51,503 bases of DNA from Clostridiales bacterium (GTDB lineage: Bacteria > Bacillota > Clostridia > Lachnospirales > Lachnospiraceae). The notes under the pieces are model-generated. The model was not told the DNA's origin. It was given only the letters and a program-made list of their open reading frames with translations, and ran no database searches. A program made the translations under genes and the position numbers. Below are positions 16,629 through 24,486 of the stretch, in pieces; within the stretch, counting starts at the first letter, position 1; every line of letters begins with the position of its first letter. The DNA lies in assembly GCA_012523775.1 (NCBI GenBank), contig JAAYTK010000022.1, positions 1 to 51,503 on the forward strand. Direction: 5' to 3'.

Positions 16629-17135
16629 CTACTCCTCCTTGAATTCACTCCTGTCAAGAGAATGGTTAATCATATGTAATAGCTTATAAACAAACACCGA
16701 GGCAGCTACAGTATATATGATTTCGGGTAGTATTCTTATTCTTAAATAATAAGTAAAATCTAATTTACCGCGTAATAAGAATTCAAAAATATAGTAAAGG
16801 AATTGATAAACAAAATTAGCCAATGCGACAAAAAACAATGGCAAGGTAAAGTCATCCTTGGAATAAATTTTATTGGCATAGCCTGTTATATAGCCAATCA
16901 ACATTTGAAGCATTGCATACAGGCCAATAACATTACCAAACAATATGTCTATAAGAAGACCTGAAAAAAAACCGACCACCATACCTGTCATTCTTCCCCT
17001 CATATATGCTTGGGATACGACAAGAATAAGGAGTAGATTTGGCATAACTCCTACCAAGCTGATAAACTGATATAAGGAGCTTTGCAAGACAAAGCATATA
17101 ATTATTTCAATAAATATAATAATTGCCCGTTTCAA
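16629..17135 (-). CDS. mreD: Rod shape-determining membrane protein MreD
   Basis: A 168-residue polytopic protein with five to six predicted transmembrane helices, part of the MreBCD elongation complex. Recognition rests on hydropathy, the motifs LLLILVVSQAYMRGRMTGMVVGFFSGLLIDILFG (in short pieces) and its place between mreC and the PBP2 gene. The start is TTG at 17135; the ribosome binding site before it (GGGT) is weak, and the nearby ATG is out of frame. Translation may depend on coupling with mreC, whose stop is 15 bp upstream. Confidence 0.9.
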   Translation of the reverse strand: MKRAIIIFIEIIICFVLQSSLYQFISLVGVMPNLLLILVVSQAYMRGRMTGMVVGFFSGLLIDILFGNVIGLYAMLQMLIGYITGYANKIYSKDDFTLPLFFVALANFVYQFLYYIFEFLLRGKLDFTYYLRIRILPEIIYTVAASVFVYKLLHMINHSLDRSEFKEE

Positions 17136-17149
17136 TATGCATACCCACT

Positions 17150-18034
17150 TTACTCATTATTAAGAGCTTCTTCTGCAGGAGGCTCGGTTAACAGAGGTTC
17201 CTTAAGTTCTGTTATTATCAGAACTTCACTTAATCTTTCGAAGTCGACAGCCGGTGTCAGATAGGCTGTCTTAGTCATATTATTGGAATCAAGCCTTATG
17301 TCGCTGACATAACCTATTAATATTCCCTGTAGGAATTTGGGGCTGGTATGGGCAGTGACGATTTCATAACCATCTTCTATCTGAGCATCCTTGCTGATGA
17401 ATTTAACATGTATCTTACCTTCCTCGATAAGCTTTAGGTCACCCTGGACCACACATGTATCAGAGGTTTTTAAGAACATTCCCCATACAGCACTTTTGTC
17501 ATCTATGATGGCGCGAACTTTGGAATGATTGTAATAACACTCGGTAATAATACCGACAAGACCATTTCCAGCAATTACATTCATATCGACTGCGAGACCG
17601 TCCCTGGTACCCTTATCTATAGTGAAAACGTTATACCAGTTATTGGTATCCTTGTCAATAATACGGGCGGCCACCTTCGGATAGTCCAAGTATTTCTGGT
17701 CCAGCTTATATAGCTCCCTAAGCTCATCCAGCTCGTATTTATTCTGCAGTAAAAGCTTGTTCTCATATGACAGAATGTCTACCTGGTCCTTAAGCCTTTT
17801 ATTTTCCTGAGTAAGCTCACGCATACTTTGTAAGGTCTCCAGACTGTCTGAAATATATGTTCCGACAATATTAATACCCCTTTGCATCGGAGTTATTGCC
17901 GATCCTATGGCATTCCTAACAGGATATAGATATTTACCAAAACGAAATGAAATTAAAATTAGGCTTATACAAATAACAATTCCTATGATAAGCACATGTT
18001 TCGGATTGAAATGGAATTTTGTCCTACGTCTCAT
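17150..18034 (-). CDS. mreC: Rod shape-determining protein MreC
   Basis: A 294-residue bitopic membrane protein: basic N-terminus, one transmembrane helix (about residues 14-33), a coiled coil (about 65-110, ELTQENKRLKDQVDILSYENKLLL) and the periplasm-facing double beta-barrel with DKGTRDGLAVDMNVIAGNGLVGII. It bridges MreB to the PBP2/RodA synthase. The frame opens six codons earlier at a TTG inside the mreB stop region, but I choose the ATG at 18034 because AGGGAG stands six bases before it. The C-terminus is acidic with Pro/Glu, as is common in clostridia. Confidence 0.93.
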   Translation of the reverse strand: MRRRTKFHFNPKHVLIIGIVICISLILISFRFGKYLYPVRNAIGSAITPMQRGINIVGTYISDSLETLQSMRELTQENKRLKDQVDILSYENKLLLQNKYELDELRELYKLDQKYLDYPKVAARIIDKDTNNWYNVFTIDKGTRDGLAVDMNVIAGNGLVGIITECYYNHSKVRAIIDDKSAVWGMFLKTSDTCVVQGDLKLIEEGKIHVKFISKDAQIEDGYEIVTAHTSPKFLQGILIGYVSDIRLDSNNMTKTAYLTPAVDFERLSEVLIITELKEPLLTEPPAEEALNNE

Positions 18035-18044
18035 TACTGGCTCC

Positions 18045-19067
18045 CTAATCAACTAAGTTTTTTGGCCGGAGTGCATCTGCCAAGGATGATAGCTGTGGTT
18101 CATCCATAATTCTGCTTAATCCCTTAACGACTGTATTAGCTGAATCCTCACAGATATTTACCTTTAAGCCGGTTTCTTTTTTAATAAGCCCACTAAGCTC
18201 AAATATATTAGCAGAGCCTCCGGTTACATAGATTCCGCTGTCGATTATGTCAGATGAAATCTCAGGTGGAGTCCTCTCAAGTATAATACGGATTGCATCT
18301 ATGATTGTATATAAGTATTCTGAAATCGCTTCATAAACGGTCTTGGAATTAACTGTCATCTCCATCGGAAGTCCTGTCACAACGTCTCTTCCATATACAT
18401 TTGTTACTGCTTCTAAGCCGGGTAGCGCATTGGCTAGTTTTTTCTTGATGCTTTCAGCGGTCTTATCACCGATATAAAGATTATGTTTTTTCTTAACAAT
18501 ACCTTTTATGGCTTCATCTAATTTATTGCCTCCGATTGGGATAAGCTTACTTAAGACTATTGCTCCAAGTGATAATATGGATACCTCGGTAGTATCTGCT
18601 CCGATATCGACAATCATAACTCCTCTGGCCGTCATAATCTCAAGCCCGGCTCCCAGAGCGTCGGCGATGGGCTTTTCAACTATCTTAACCCGTCCGACCT
18701 TAAGACCGGAGCTTGCTATAAGATCATAGAAGGAGCGACGCTCCACCTCGGTAATATCAGTTGGAGTAGCAACAATATAGTCTGCCGATCCGGGTCTTTT
18801 GGAACCGCTAAGCTTTTGAATAAAATGTATCAGTAAGGCGGTCATATTTGCAACATCGGCAATTACTCCATATCTAACGGGATAGGTAACAACTATATTG
18901 GCAGGTGCCTTTTCATATATATCAAATGCTTCGTTTCCGGTAGCAATAATGGTTTTTTTATCAGCAATTGCAATTATATTTCGCTCATCAAGCACTAAAC
19001 CCTGTCCTTTTCTGCAAATCTTTATGGTACTTGTCCCAAAATCAATCCCATATGTCTTTGAAGCCAT
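18045..19067 (-). CDS. mreB: Rod shape-determining actin homologue MreB
   Basis: A 340-residue bacterial actin that forms membrane-associated filaments and organises lateral wall synthesis. It shows the phosphate-1 motif YGIDFGTSTIKI near the N-terminus, the phosphate-2 block MIVDIGADTTEVSIL and the adenosine motif IYVTGGSANIFEL. GGAGGGAC precedes the ATG. It is the first gene of the shape operon (mreB-mreC-mreD-PBP2-minC-minD-minE-rodA) and follows radC by 44 bp. An MreB and an Mbl paralogue cannot be told apart from sequence alone, but linkage to mreCD favours MreB. Confidence 0.94.
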   Translation of the reverse strand: MASKTYGIDFGTSTIKICRKGQGLVLDERNIIAIADKKTIIATGNEAFDIYEKAPANIVVTYPVRYGVIADVANMTALLIHFIQKLSGSKRPGSADYIVATPTDITEVERRSFYDLIASSGLKVGRVKIVEKPIADALGAGLEIMTARGVMIVDIGADTTEVSILSLGAIVLSKLIPIGGNKLDEAIKGIVKKKHNLYIGDKTAESIKKKLANALPGLEAVTNVYGRDVVTGLPMEMTVNSKTVYEAISEYLYTIIDAIRIILERTPPEISSDIIDSGIYVTGGSANIFELSGLIKKETGLKVNICEDSANTVVKGLSRIMDEPQLSSLADALRPKNLVD

Positions 19068-19111
19068 TGTGTAAGTCCCTCCTATTTACTCTAATGTAAA
19101 ATCAAACTATA

Positions 19112-19810
19112 TCATATAAGTCCCTGTTCTTTTAAGCTGATATATCTATTATCACCAATAATAATATGATCCATAAGCGTTAACCCTATTAAATTGGCTG
19201 CTTCCTTCATCCTTTTTGTTACCCTGATATCCTCTGAGCTGGGGGAGGGGTCACCGCTGGGATGATTATGAACAAGTATAATATTAACTGCCTCTTCCTT
19301 TAAGGCCTGAATTAAAACCTCTCTTACAGGCATAATAGAAGTATTAATACTCCCCGAAGACATAATCATGTCCTTAATAAATCTATTCTTAGAATCGAGC
19401 ATTAATAGAAGCACTTGTTCTCTGGAAAGATGCCGTAAATCCTGCATATAATAATCGGCAATGCTTTTGGGAGTCGTAAGCTTTAATTTGTCTTTATATA
19501 TCTCCCTGGACATTCTTTTTGTCAGCTCTGTCAGACATATAAGCTGAATAGCCTTAACTCTTCCAATGCCTGGAATCTTTGTTAATTCCTTTATAGTCAT
19601 GTAATTCAAGCCCTTTAGACCAGGATTGTTGGCTGAAAAATTCAATACGCTTATCGCCAGGTCAATCGCTCTTAACCTCTTGGTTCCGGTTCTGAGAATA
19701 ACAGCCAGAAGCTCGGCATCAGATAAGCTTTGAGGTCCATAGGCCTCACATTTCTCATAGGGACGTTCTGATACAGGTAATTCCTTAACTGTAAGATGTT
19801 TTGTATTCAT
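19112..19810 (-). CDS. radC: RadC-family JAB/MPN domain protein
   Basis: A 232-residue protein with an N-terminal helix-hairpin-helix region (TKIPGIGRVKAIQL) and a C-terminal JAB1/MPN+ domain carrying the metal-binding signature VHNHPSGDPSPSSED and an upstream catalytic Glu in VLIQALKEEAVN. The original link with DNA repair is not supported for most members, and the activity is unclear. The start at 19810 is preceded by GAAGGAGG; the frame extends nine codons further without such a site. It lies directly upstream of mreB, a conserved clostridial arrangement. Confidence 0.93.
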   Translation of the reverse strand: MNTKHLTVKELPVSERPYEKCEAYGPQSLSDAELLAVILRTGTKRLRAIDLAISVLNFSANNPGLKGLNYMTIKELTKIPGIGRVKAIQLICLTELTKRMSREIYKDKLKLTTPKSIADYYMQDLRHLSREQVLLLMLDSKNRFIKDMIMSSGSINTSIMPVREVLIQALKEEAVNIILVHNHPSGDPSPSSEDIRVTKRMKEAANLIGLTLMDHIIIGDNRYISLKEQGLI

Positions 19811-19877
19811 GATTTCCTCCTTCTTCTCTCTCTCCAAGAAATCAGAAGCATTTGAGGATTAATCATCGAAGCTGAAT

Positions 19878-20153
19878 TTACAGCTTTTTGTATATGAATA
19901 TAGATGTAATTACACCTAATATACTCGCTACGGTAATCTTGATTCTGATACCAAAATGAATTGCTATAGCACCTAAATCAAGACTCACTACATTATTTCC
20001 CTCAGGATTTCCGACAGCAAAGTCAATACCATAGTTTAACCAGGACAAAAAATCTACTTTTCTAACCAGATAGCCGATAAAGCTTCCTAATACCATACCG
20101 GAAAGAAGTAATAGAAATAATGCCCATTTATTTTTACCTAATGCTTTAGCCAT
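19878..20153 (-). CDS. DUF4321 membrane protein
   Basis: A 91-residue protein with two transmembrane helices, the first LFLLLLSGMVLGSFIGYLV (about residues 13-31) and the second near the C-terminus (ITVASILGVITSIFIY), with a short loop containing VVSLDLGAIAIHFGIRIKI. This matches the DUF4321 family found beside maf/radC/mreB in clostridia, as here. AAGGAG precedes the ATG. It is separated from the upstream gene by 127 bp, so it may have its own promoter, although I found no convincing one. Function unknown; the linkage suggests envelope morphogenesis. Confidence 0.8.
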   Translation of the reverse strand: MAKALGKNKWALFLLLLSGMVLGSFIGYLVRKVDFLSWLNYGIDFAVGNPEGNNVVSLDLGAIAIHFGIRIKITVASILGVITSIFIYKKL

Positions 20154-20280
20154 TACAGTCGCTCCTTATAAAATTCAATGAATTTATTATGTAAATCATT
20201 ATTCTAATTTTATCATAATAAAGCGCTTTTGTATACAGTAAGAATGTCACTATACCTTAAGTAAATTACATGTTTTCTCA

Positions 20281-21570
20281 CTACAGCCGTATCAGTTTTT
20301 TATCATACAGACTCTGTAAGGACTTTAGAATACCATATTTTGCATGATACCATGTTAATCCTCCCTGAAAGAATACGGTGTACGGAGGCTTGATTGGAGC
20401 ATCAGCAGATAGTTCAATGGATGAACCCTGAACGAAGGCACCGGCAGCCATTATTACTTCACAATTATATCCCGGCATTGCCCAAGGTACAGGAGTAACA
20501 AAGCTGTCTACAGGAGCGGCGGCTTGAATACCTTCACAAAAGGCAATAACAGCCTCAGGACTGTTCAGCGTTACAGCCTGTATAATATCATATCTATCCT
20601 CTAAGCCGTTGGGACGGACTTTAAATCCAAAATGCTCGTATAAATTTGCAGCATATATTGCGCTCTTTAATGCACCCGATACGACCTGAGGTGCCAAGAA
20701 TAATCCTTGGTAAAGGCTTGTATTTAAACCCAGAGTTGCTCCGACTTCCTTACCAAGACCCGGTGCTGTCAGTCTATAAGATGCATTTTCCACATACTCT
20801 GTTTTTCCGACTATATATCCTCCGATAGGCGCAATGCCTCCGCCGGGATTCTTAATAAGTGATCCCACGCATAGGTCTGCTCCGACATCTGATGGCTCAA
20901 TAATCTCAACAAATTCTCCATAGCAATTATCTACCATACATATAAGGTCGGGTTTAATTTTTTTCATAAATGAAATCAATTCTCCGATTTGCTTTACCGA
21001 AAATGTAGGTCTGTCTGCATAGCCCTTTGATCTTTGTATTGTGGCAAGCTTTGTCTTTGAAGAAATAGCCTTACTTATATTATCATAATCAAAGGTTCCG
21101 TCCGGTTTTAAATCTACCTGCTTATAGGTAATACCATATTCGGACAGTGAGCCTTTTGTTTCTTTAATACCTATCACTCCCTCCAGGGTGTCATAGGGCT
21201 TGCCAACAGGAGAAAAAAGCTCGTCTCCCGGCCTTAGATTACCAGCCAGAGCCACGGTAAGAGCATGGGTCCCACTGATTAACTGAGGTCTTACCAAAGC
21301 ATCCTCAGCATGAAAAACATCGGCATATACACTTTCAAGAGTATCTCTGCCGATATCATTATAACCATATCCCGTTGTAGCAGCAAAATGAACATCGCTT
21401 ACCCGATTGTCCTGCATTGCTTTTAAAACCTTTAGCTGATTATATTCAGTAATACGATCTATATGGCTAAATCTTTCTTTAAGATTATTTTCTATTTCTT
21501 TACTCAAGCTGATAAGCTTAGTATCGATGCCCATTTTTATATAAAATGTATCCAAATCCTCGGTAAACAT
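20281..21570 (-). CDS. Aluminium resistance/methionine gamma-lyase family PLP protein
   Basis: A 429-residue fold-type I PLP enzyme of the family annotated as aluminium resistance protein or methionine gamma-lyase family (YnbB in Bacillus). The PLP lysine is expected at K240 in LCVGSLIKNPGGG; other conserved parts are GYGYNDIGRDTLESVYADVF, RPQLISGTHAL and PVPWAMPGYNCEVIMAAGAFVQGS. The reaction in vivo is not established; a C-S lyase-type activity is possible. AGGAGGAAG lies before the ATG. It is downstream of miaA, a pairing also seen in Bacillus (near miaA/hfq). Confidence 0.9.
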   Translation of the reverse strand: MFTEDLDTFYIKMGIDTKLISLSKEIENNLKERFSHIDRITEYNQLKVLKAMQDNRVSDVHFAATTGYGYNDIGRDTLESVYADVFHAEDALVRPQLISGTHALTVALAGNLRPGDELFSPVGKPYDTLEGVIGIKETKGSLSEYGITYKQVDLKPDGTFDYDNISKAISSKTKLATIQRSKGYADRPTFSVKQIGELISFMKKIKPDLICMVDNCYGEFVEIIEPSDVGADLCVGSLIKNPGGGIAPIGGYIVGKTEYVENASYRLTAPGLGKEVGATLGLNTSLYQGLFLAPQVVSGALKSAIYAANLYEHFGFKVRPNGLEDRYDIIQAVTLNSPEAVIAFCEGIQAAAPVDSFVTPVPWAMPGYNCEVIMAAGAFVQGSSIELSADAPIKPPYTVFFQGGLTWYHAKYGILKSLQSLYDKKLIRL

Positions 21571-21624
21571 TTTACTTCCTCCTAAGTCAAAAATATTATT
21601 TTGTTAATATAATTATATATAGTA

Positions 21625-21643
21625 GACATAATATAATTATGTC
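21625..21643. repeat. AT-rich inverted repeat downstream of miaA
   Basis: GACATAAT-ATA-ATTATGTC, 8-bp perfect arms (21625-21632 and 21636-21643), eight bases after the miaA stop and upstream of the PLP-protein gene. It lacks a T tract and is weak thermodynamically, so it could equally be a DNA operator as an RNA hairpin. Confidence 0.4.
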
Positions 21644-21650
21644 GTGCTAT

Positions 21651-22598
21651 TTACTTATGATTTATTATATCGGTAAGATTTTCCAGCATAAAATCTATTA
21701 TTGCTTCTTCATCTTTAAAGTCGTCCTTATTAACCCATAAAACATCCCTTTCTCTTTTAAACCAGGTAAGCTGTCTTTTGGCATAATGCCTAGTATCCCT
21801 TTTTAGTATATCGATTGCATCGTTAAGTGAGTATTCACCTTCCAGATAAGCAATAATTTCCTTATATCCCAGCCCCTGCATGGATACCATATCCTTTGTA
21901 TATCCCATGTCTAGCAGATTTTTAACCTCATCTATCAGACCGTTATCTATCATAACATCCACTCTTCGGTTAATAATTTCATATAGCTTTGCCCTGTCCC
22001 TATTGAGGACAAAGTATTTATAGTTATATGGAGATTCCTTACTTCTTTGTTCTTCATTATGAGCAGATATCGGATTCCCGGTTAATTTAATATATTCCAG
22101 GGCACGAATAATACGTTTGATGTTATTTGGATGGATTGCCTTAGCACTGTTGGGATCCACCTTAGCCAGCAAACCATGAAGATAATCAGAACCCTTGGTA
22201 AGTGCAAGCTGCTCCAGTTCCTCTCTATAAGAGGTATCGGATTCGTTTTCCTCAAAATCTATATCATATAATACTGCCTGGATATAAAAACCTGTTCCTC
22301 CGACAAGAATAGGGATTTTATTTCTTTCATGAATGCTACTGATATATTTCTTGGCGAGTTGCTGGTATTTCACCACACTAAATTCCTCATCAGGTTCGAA
22401 TTCACTTATGAGGTAGTGCGGAATATCTCCCATCTCATCCTTAGTGATTTTGGCTGTTCCTATATCCATGTATTTGTATACCTGCATTGAATCTGCGGAC
22501 ACGATTTCCCCGTCCACCGCTTTCGCAAGCTTTACAGACAAGGAGGTTTTGCCCACAGCCGTTGGACCTGTTAAGATTATAAGCGGTTTTTTGCTCAT
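21651..22598 (-). CDS. miaA: tRNA dimethylallyltransferase
   Basis: A 315-residue enzyme that prenylates A37 of tRNAs reading UNN codons. It has the P-loop GPTAVGKTSLS (residues 9-19), the catalytic DSMQVYKYMDIGTAK block, HYLISEFEPDEEFSV and the GGTGFYIQAVLYDIDF motif. GGAGG precedes the ATG. It follows mutL with a 12-bp gap, giving the conserved mutS-mutL-miaA order. Confidence 0.96.
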   Translation of the reverse strand: MSKKPLIILTGPTAVGKTSLSVKLAKAVDGEIVSADSMQVYKYMDIGTAKITKDEMGDIPHYLISEFEPDEEFSVVKYQQLAKKYISSIHERNKIPILVGGTGFYIQAVLYDIDFEENESDTSYREELEQLALTKGSDYLHGLLAKVDPNSAKAIHPNNIKRIIRALEYIKLTGNPISAHNEEQRSKESPYNYKYFVLNRDRAKLYEIINRRVDVMIDNGLIDEVKNLLDMGYTKDMVSMQGLGYKEIIAYLEGEYSLNDAIDILKRDTRHYAKRQLTWFKRERDVLWVNKDDFKDEEAIIDFMLENLTDIINHK

Positions 22599-22609
22599 GA
22601 TACCTCCGT

Positions 22610-24451
22610 TTACAGAACTCTTTTAAATTTCTTTTCTAATTCATACCGGCTCATGGATATTATTACCGGTCTGCCATGGGGACAGTGATAAGGGTTTTCT
22701 AATGACAAAAGCTCCTTAATTAACGAAGTAGCCTCCTCCAATGAAAACACATGATTAGCCTTCACGGCAGCCTTACATGCCATGGATGCAATCTTTTCCA
22801 TTATAGACTCCGGATTTGCCTGACGAGAGGTTACATCCTGCGTCATTTCATCGATAAACTCCAGGAATAAATCCTTATCTGAAAGATTATATAAATCCGA
22901 AGGAACGGCTCTTATGGAGAATTCGTTGCCTCCAAAATGTTCTATTTCGTAGCCCAGCTTCTGAAGTGTATCATTATGCCTCTTAAGTGCCACCTGCTCT
23001 CTTAATGACAGAGTAAGAACGATTGGTGGCATTAGCATTTGGGATGAATGCTTATTCTCTCTGGCAGCAGTCATAATTCTTTCGTAAAGTACCTTTTCAT
23101 GGGCGGCATGCTGATCGATTATATAAAGCTCCTTCTCATATTCAACAAGCCAATAGGTGGAAAATACCTGACCGATAATTCTATGCCTGCTGATGGCTTG
23201 CTCAGATATAAAGGGCGAAAACAAATCTATCTGTTCCATAACTGGCTGAGATTCATAGCTTTGAGTCTCCTTGATAATATCATCCTCTACAACTGATGAG
23301 CTATGCTCTGATTGCTGATTGTCTTCACTCAGTACCTGAGCCATAGTCTCAAGGGCTTTAAGCTGATTCATTCTATTATTCTCAAAGGGTTCCGGTAGCT
23401 TCTTGATATATTCTGGTTTATTAGCTTCCTTCTCAGTTTTATCGGAAAAGGTTACCTTTGGTATCAATTCCTTTTTCGATAATATGCTTCTGATCAGATT
23501 ATAAGTTATCTCATATACATCATCACCGTTTGTCAGCTTCAGCTCCGATTTTTGAGGATGAACATTTACATCCAGTAATGAAGGAGTTATTTCATAATAT
23601 AGTGAGGTGAACGGATACTTATGCTGCATCATGAAGGGCTTATATGCATCCTCAATGGCCTTGGTTATGATGCTGTTCTTAATATATCTTCCGTTTATGA
23701 AGTAATTCTCGAAGTTTCGATTACCTCTGCTGACGGTTGGTTTTCCGATATATCCTGAAATATTTACATTCTCAGAAGCATATTCCACGGGTAATATTTC
23801 CTTGGTAATATCTCTGCCATAGATGCTATAGAGAATATCTTTGATATTATTATTACCTGAGGATTGGTGTTTAATCTGATTATTTACTATAAAGCGAAAT
23901 GATACCTCCGGATGAGATACCATAAGACGCTCCATTAAATCATTTACATAGCCGGCTTCCGTTGTTGCCGACTTAAGAAACTTACGTCTGGCAGGGGTAT
24001 TATAAAACAGGTTACGTACAATAATTGTTGTTCCCGAGGGACAGCCGATTTCTTCTATGGACTTCTCCTCTCCCCCCTCAATGATATATCTATAGCCATT
24101 TAAGGATGAAGGCTCTTTAGTTATAAGCTCTACCTGAGATACTGCGGCAATACTTGAAAGTGCTTCTCCTCTGAATCCAAGACTGGTTACATGAAACAAA
24201 TCCTCTGAGGTCTTTATTTTACTGGTTGCATGGCGCATAAAGGCAAGAGGAATATCGTCTCTGGCTATTCCCCCTCCATTATCGGTTATTCTTATTAGAC
24301 TAAGGCCTCCCTCTTTTATCTCGGCAGTAATGGCAGTGGCTCCTGCATCCAGAGCATTTTCCACCAGCTCCTTTACGACCGTGCTTGGTCTTTCCACTAC
24401 CTCGCCGGCAGCTATTTGATTAATAGTACTTTCGTCTAATAGATGGATCAA
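22610..24451 (-). CDS. mutL: DNA mismatch repair protein MutL
   Basis: A 613-residue GHKL ATPase that couples MutS recognition to strand incision. The N-terminal ATPase motifs are ELVENALDAGAT, DNGGGI and RHATSKI with GFRGEAL; the C-terminal domain has the metal-dependent endonuclease motif DQHAAHEKVLYE, ACKAAVKA and CPHGRPV, so this is the nicking type expected where MutH is absent. The start is TTG at 24451; an AAAGGACGG stretch lies upstream. It follows mutS by 35 bp. Confidence 0.96.
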   Translation of the reverse strand: MIHLLDESTINQIAAGEVVERPSTVVKELVENALDAGATAITAEIKEGGLSLIRITDNGGGIARDDIPLAFMRHATSKIKTSEDLFHVTSLGFRGEALSSIAAVSQVELITKEPSSLNGYRYIIEGGEEKSIEEIGCPSGTTIIVRNLFYNTPARRKFLKSATTEAGYVNDLMERLMVSHPEVSFRFIVNNQIKHQSSGNNNIKDILYSIYGRDITKEILPVEYASENVNISGYIGKPTVSRGNRNFENYFINGRYIKNSIITKAIEDAYKPFMMQHKYPFTSLYYEITPSLLDVNVHPQKSELKLTNGDDVYEITYNLIRSILSKKELIPKVTFSDKTEKEANKPEYIKKLPEPFENNRMNQLKALETMAQVLSEDNQQSEHSSSVVEDDIIKETQSYESQPVMEQIDLFSPFISEQAISRHRIIGQVFSTYWLVEYEKELYIIDQHAAHEKVLYERIMTAARENKHSSQMLMPPIVLTLSLREQVALKRHNDTLQKLGYEIEHFGGNEFSIRAVPSDLYNLSDKDLFLEFIDEMTQDVTSRQANPESIMEKIASMACKAAVKANHVFSLEEATSLIKELLSLENPYHCPHGRPVIISMSRYELEKKFKRVL

Positions 24452-24486
24452 TGCTATAGCACCGTCCTTTCATGTTAATATGTGGA

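Noticed and set aside
20220-20229. AAAGCGCTTT palindrome upstream of the DUF4321 gene
   Set aside because: Too short to separate from chance, and no convincing -35/-10 pair lies around it.
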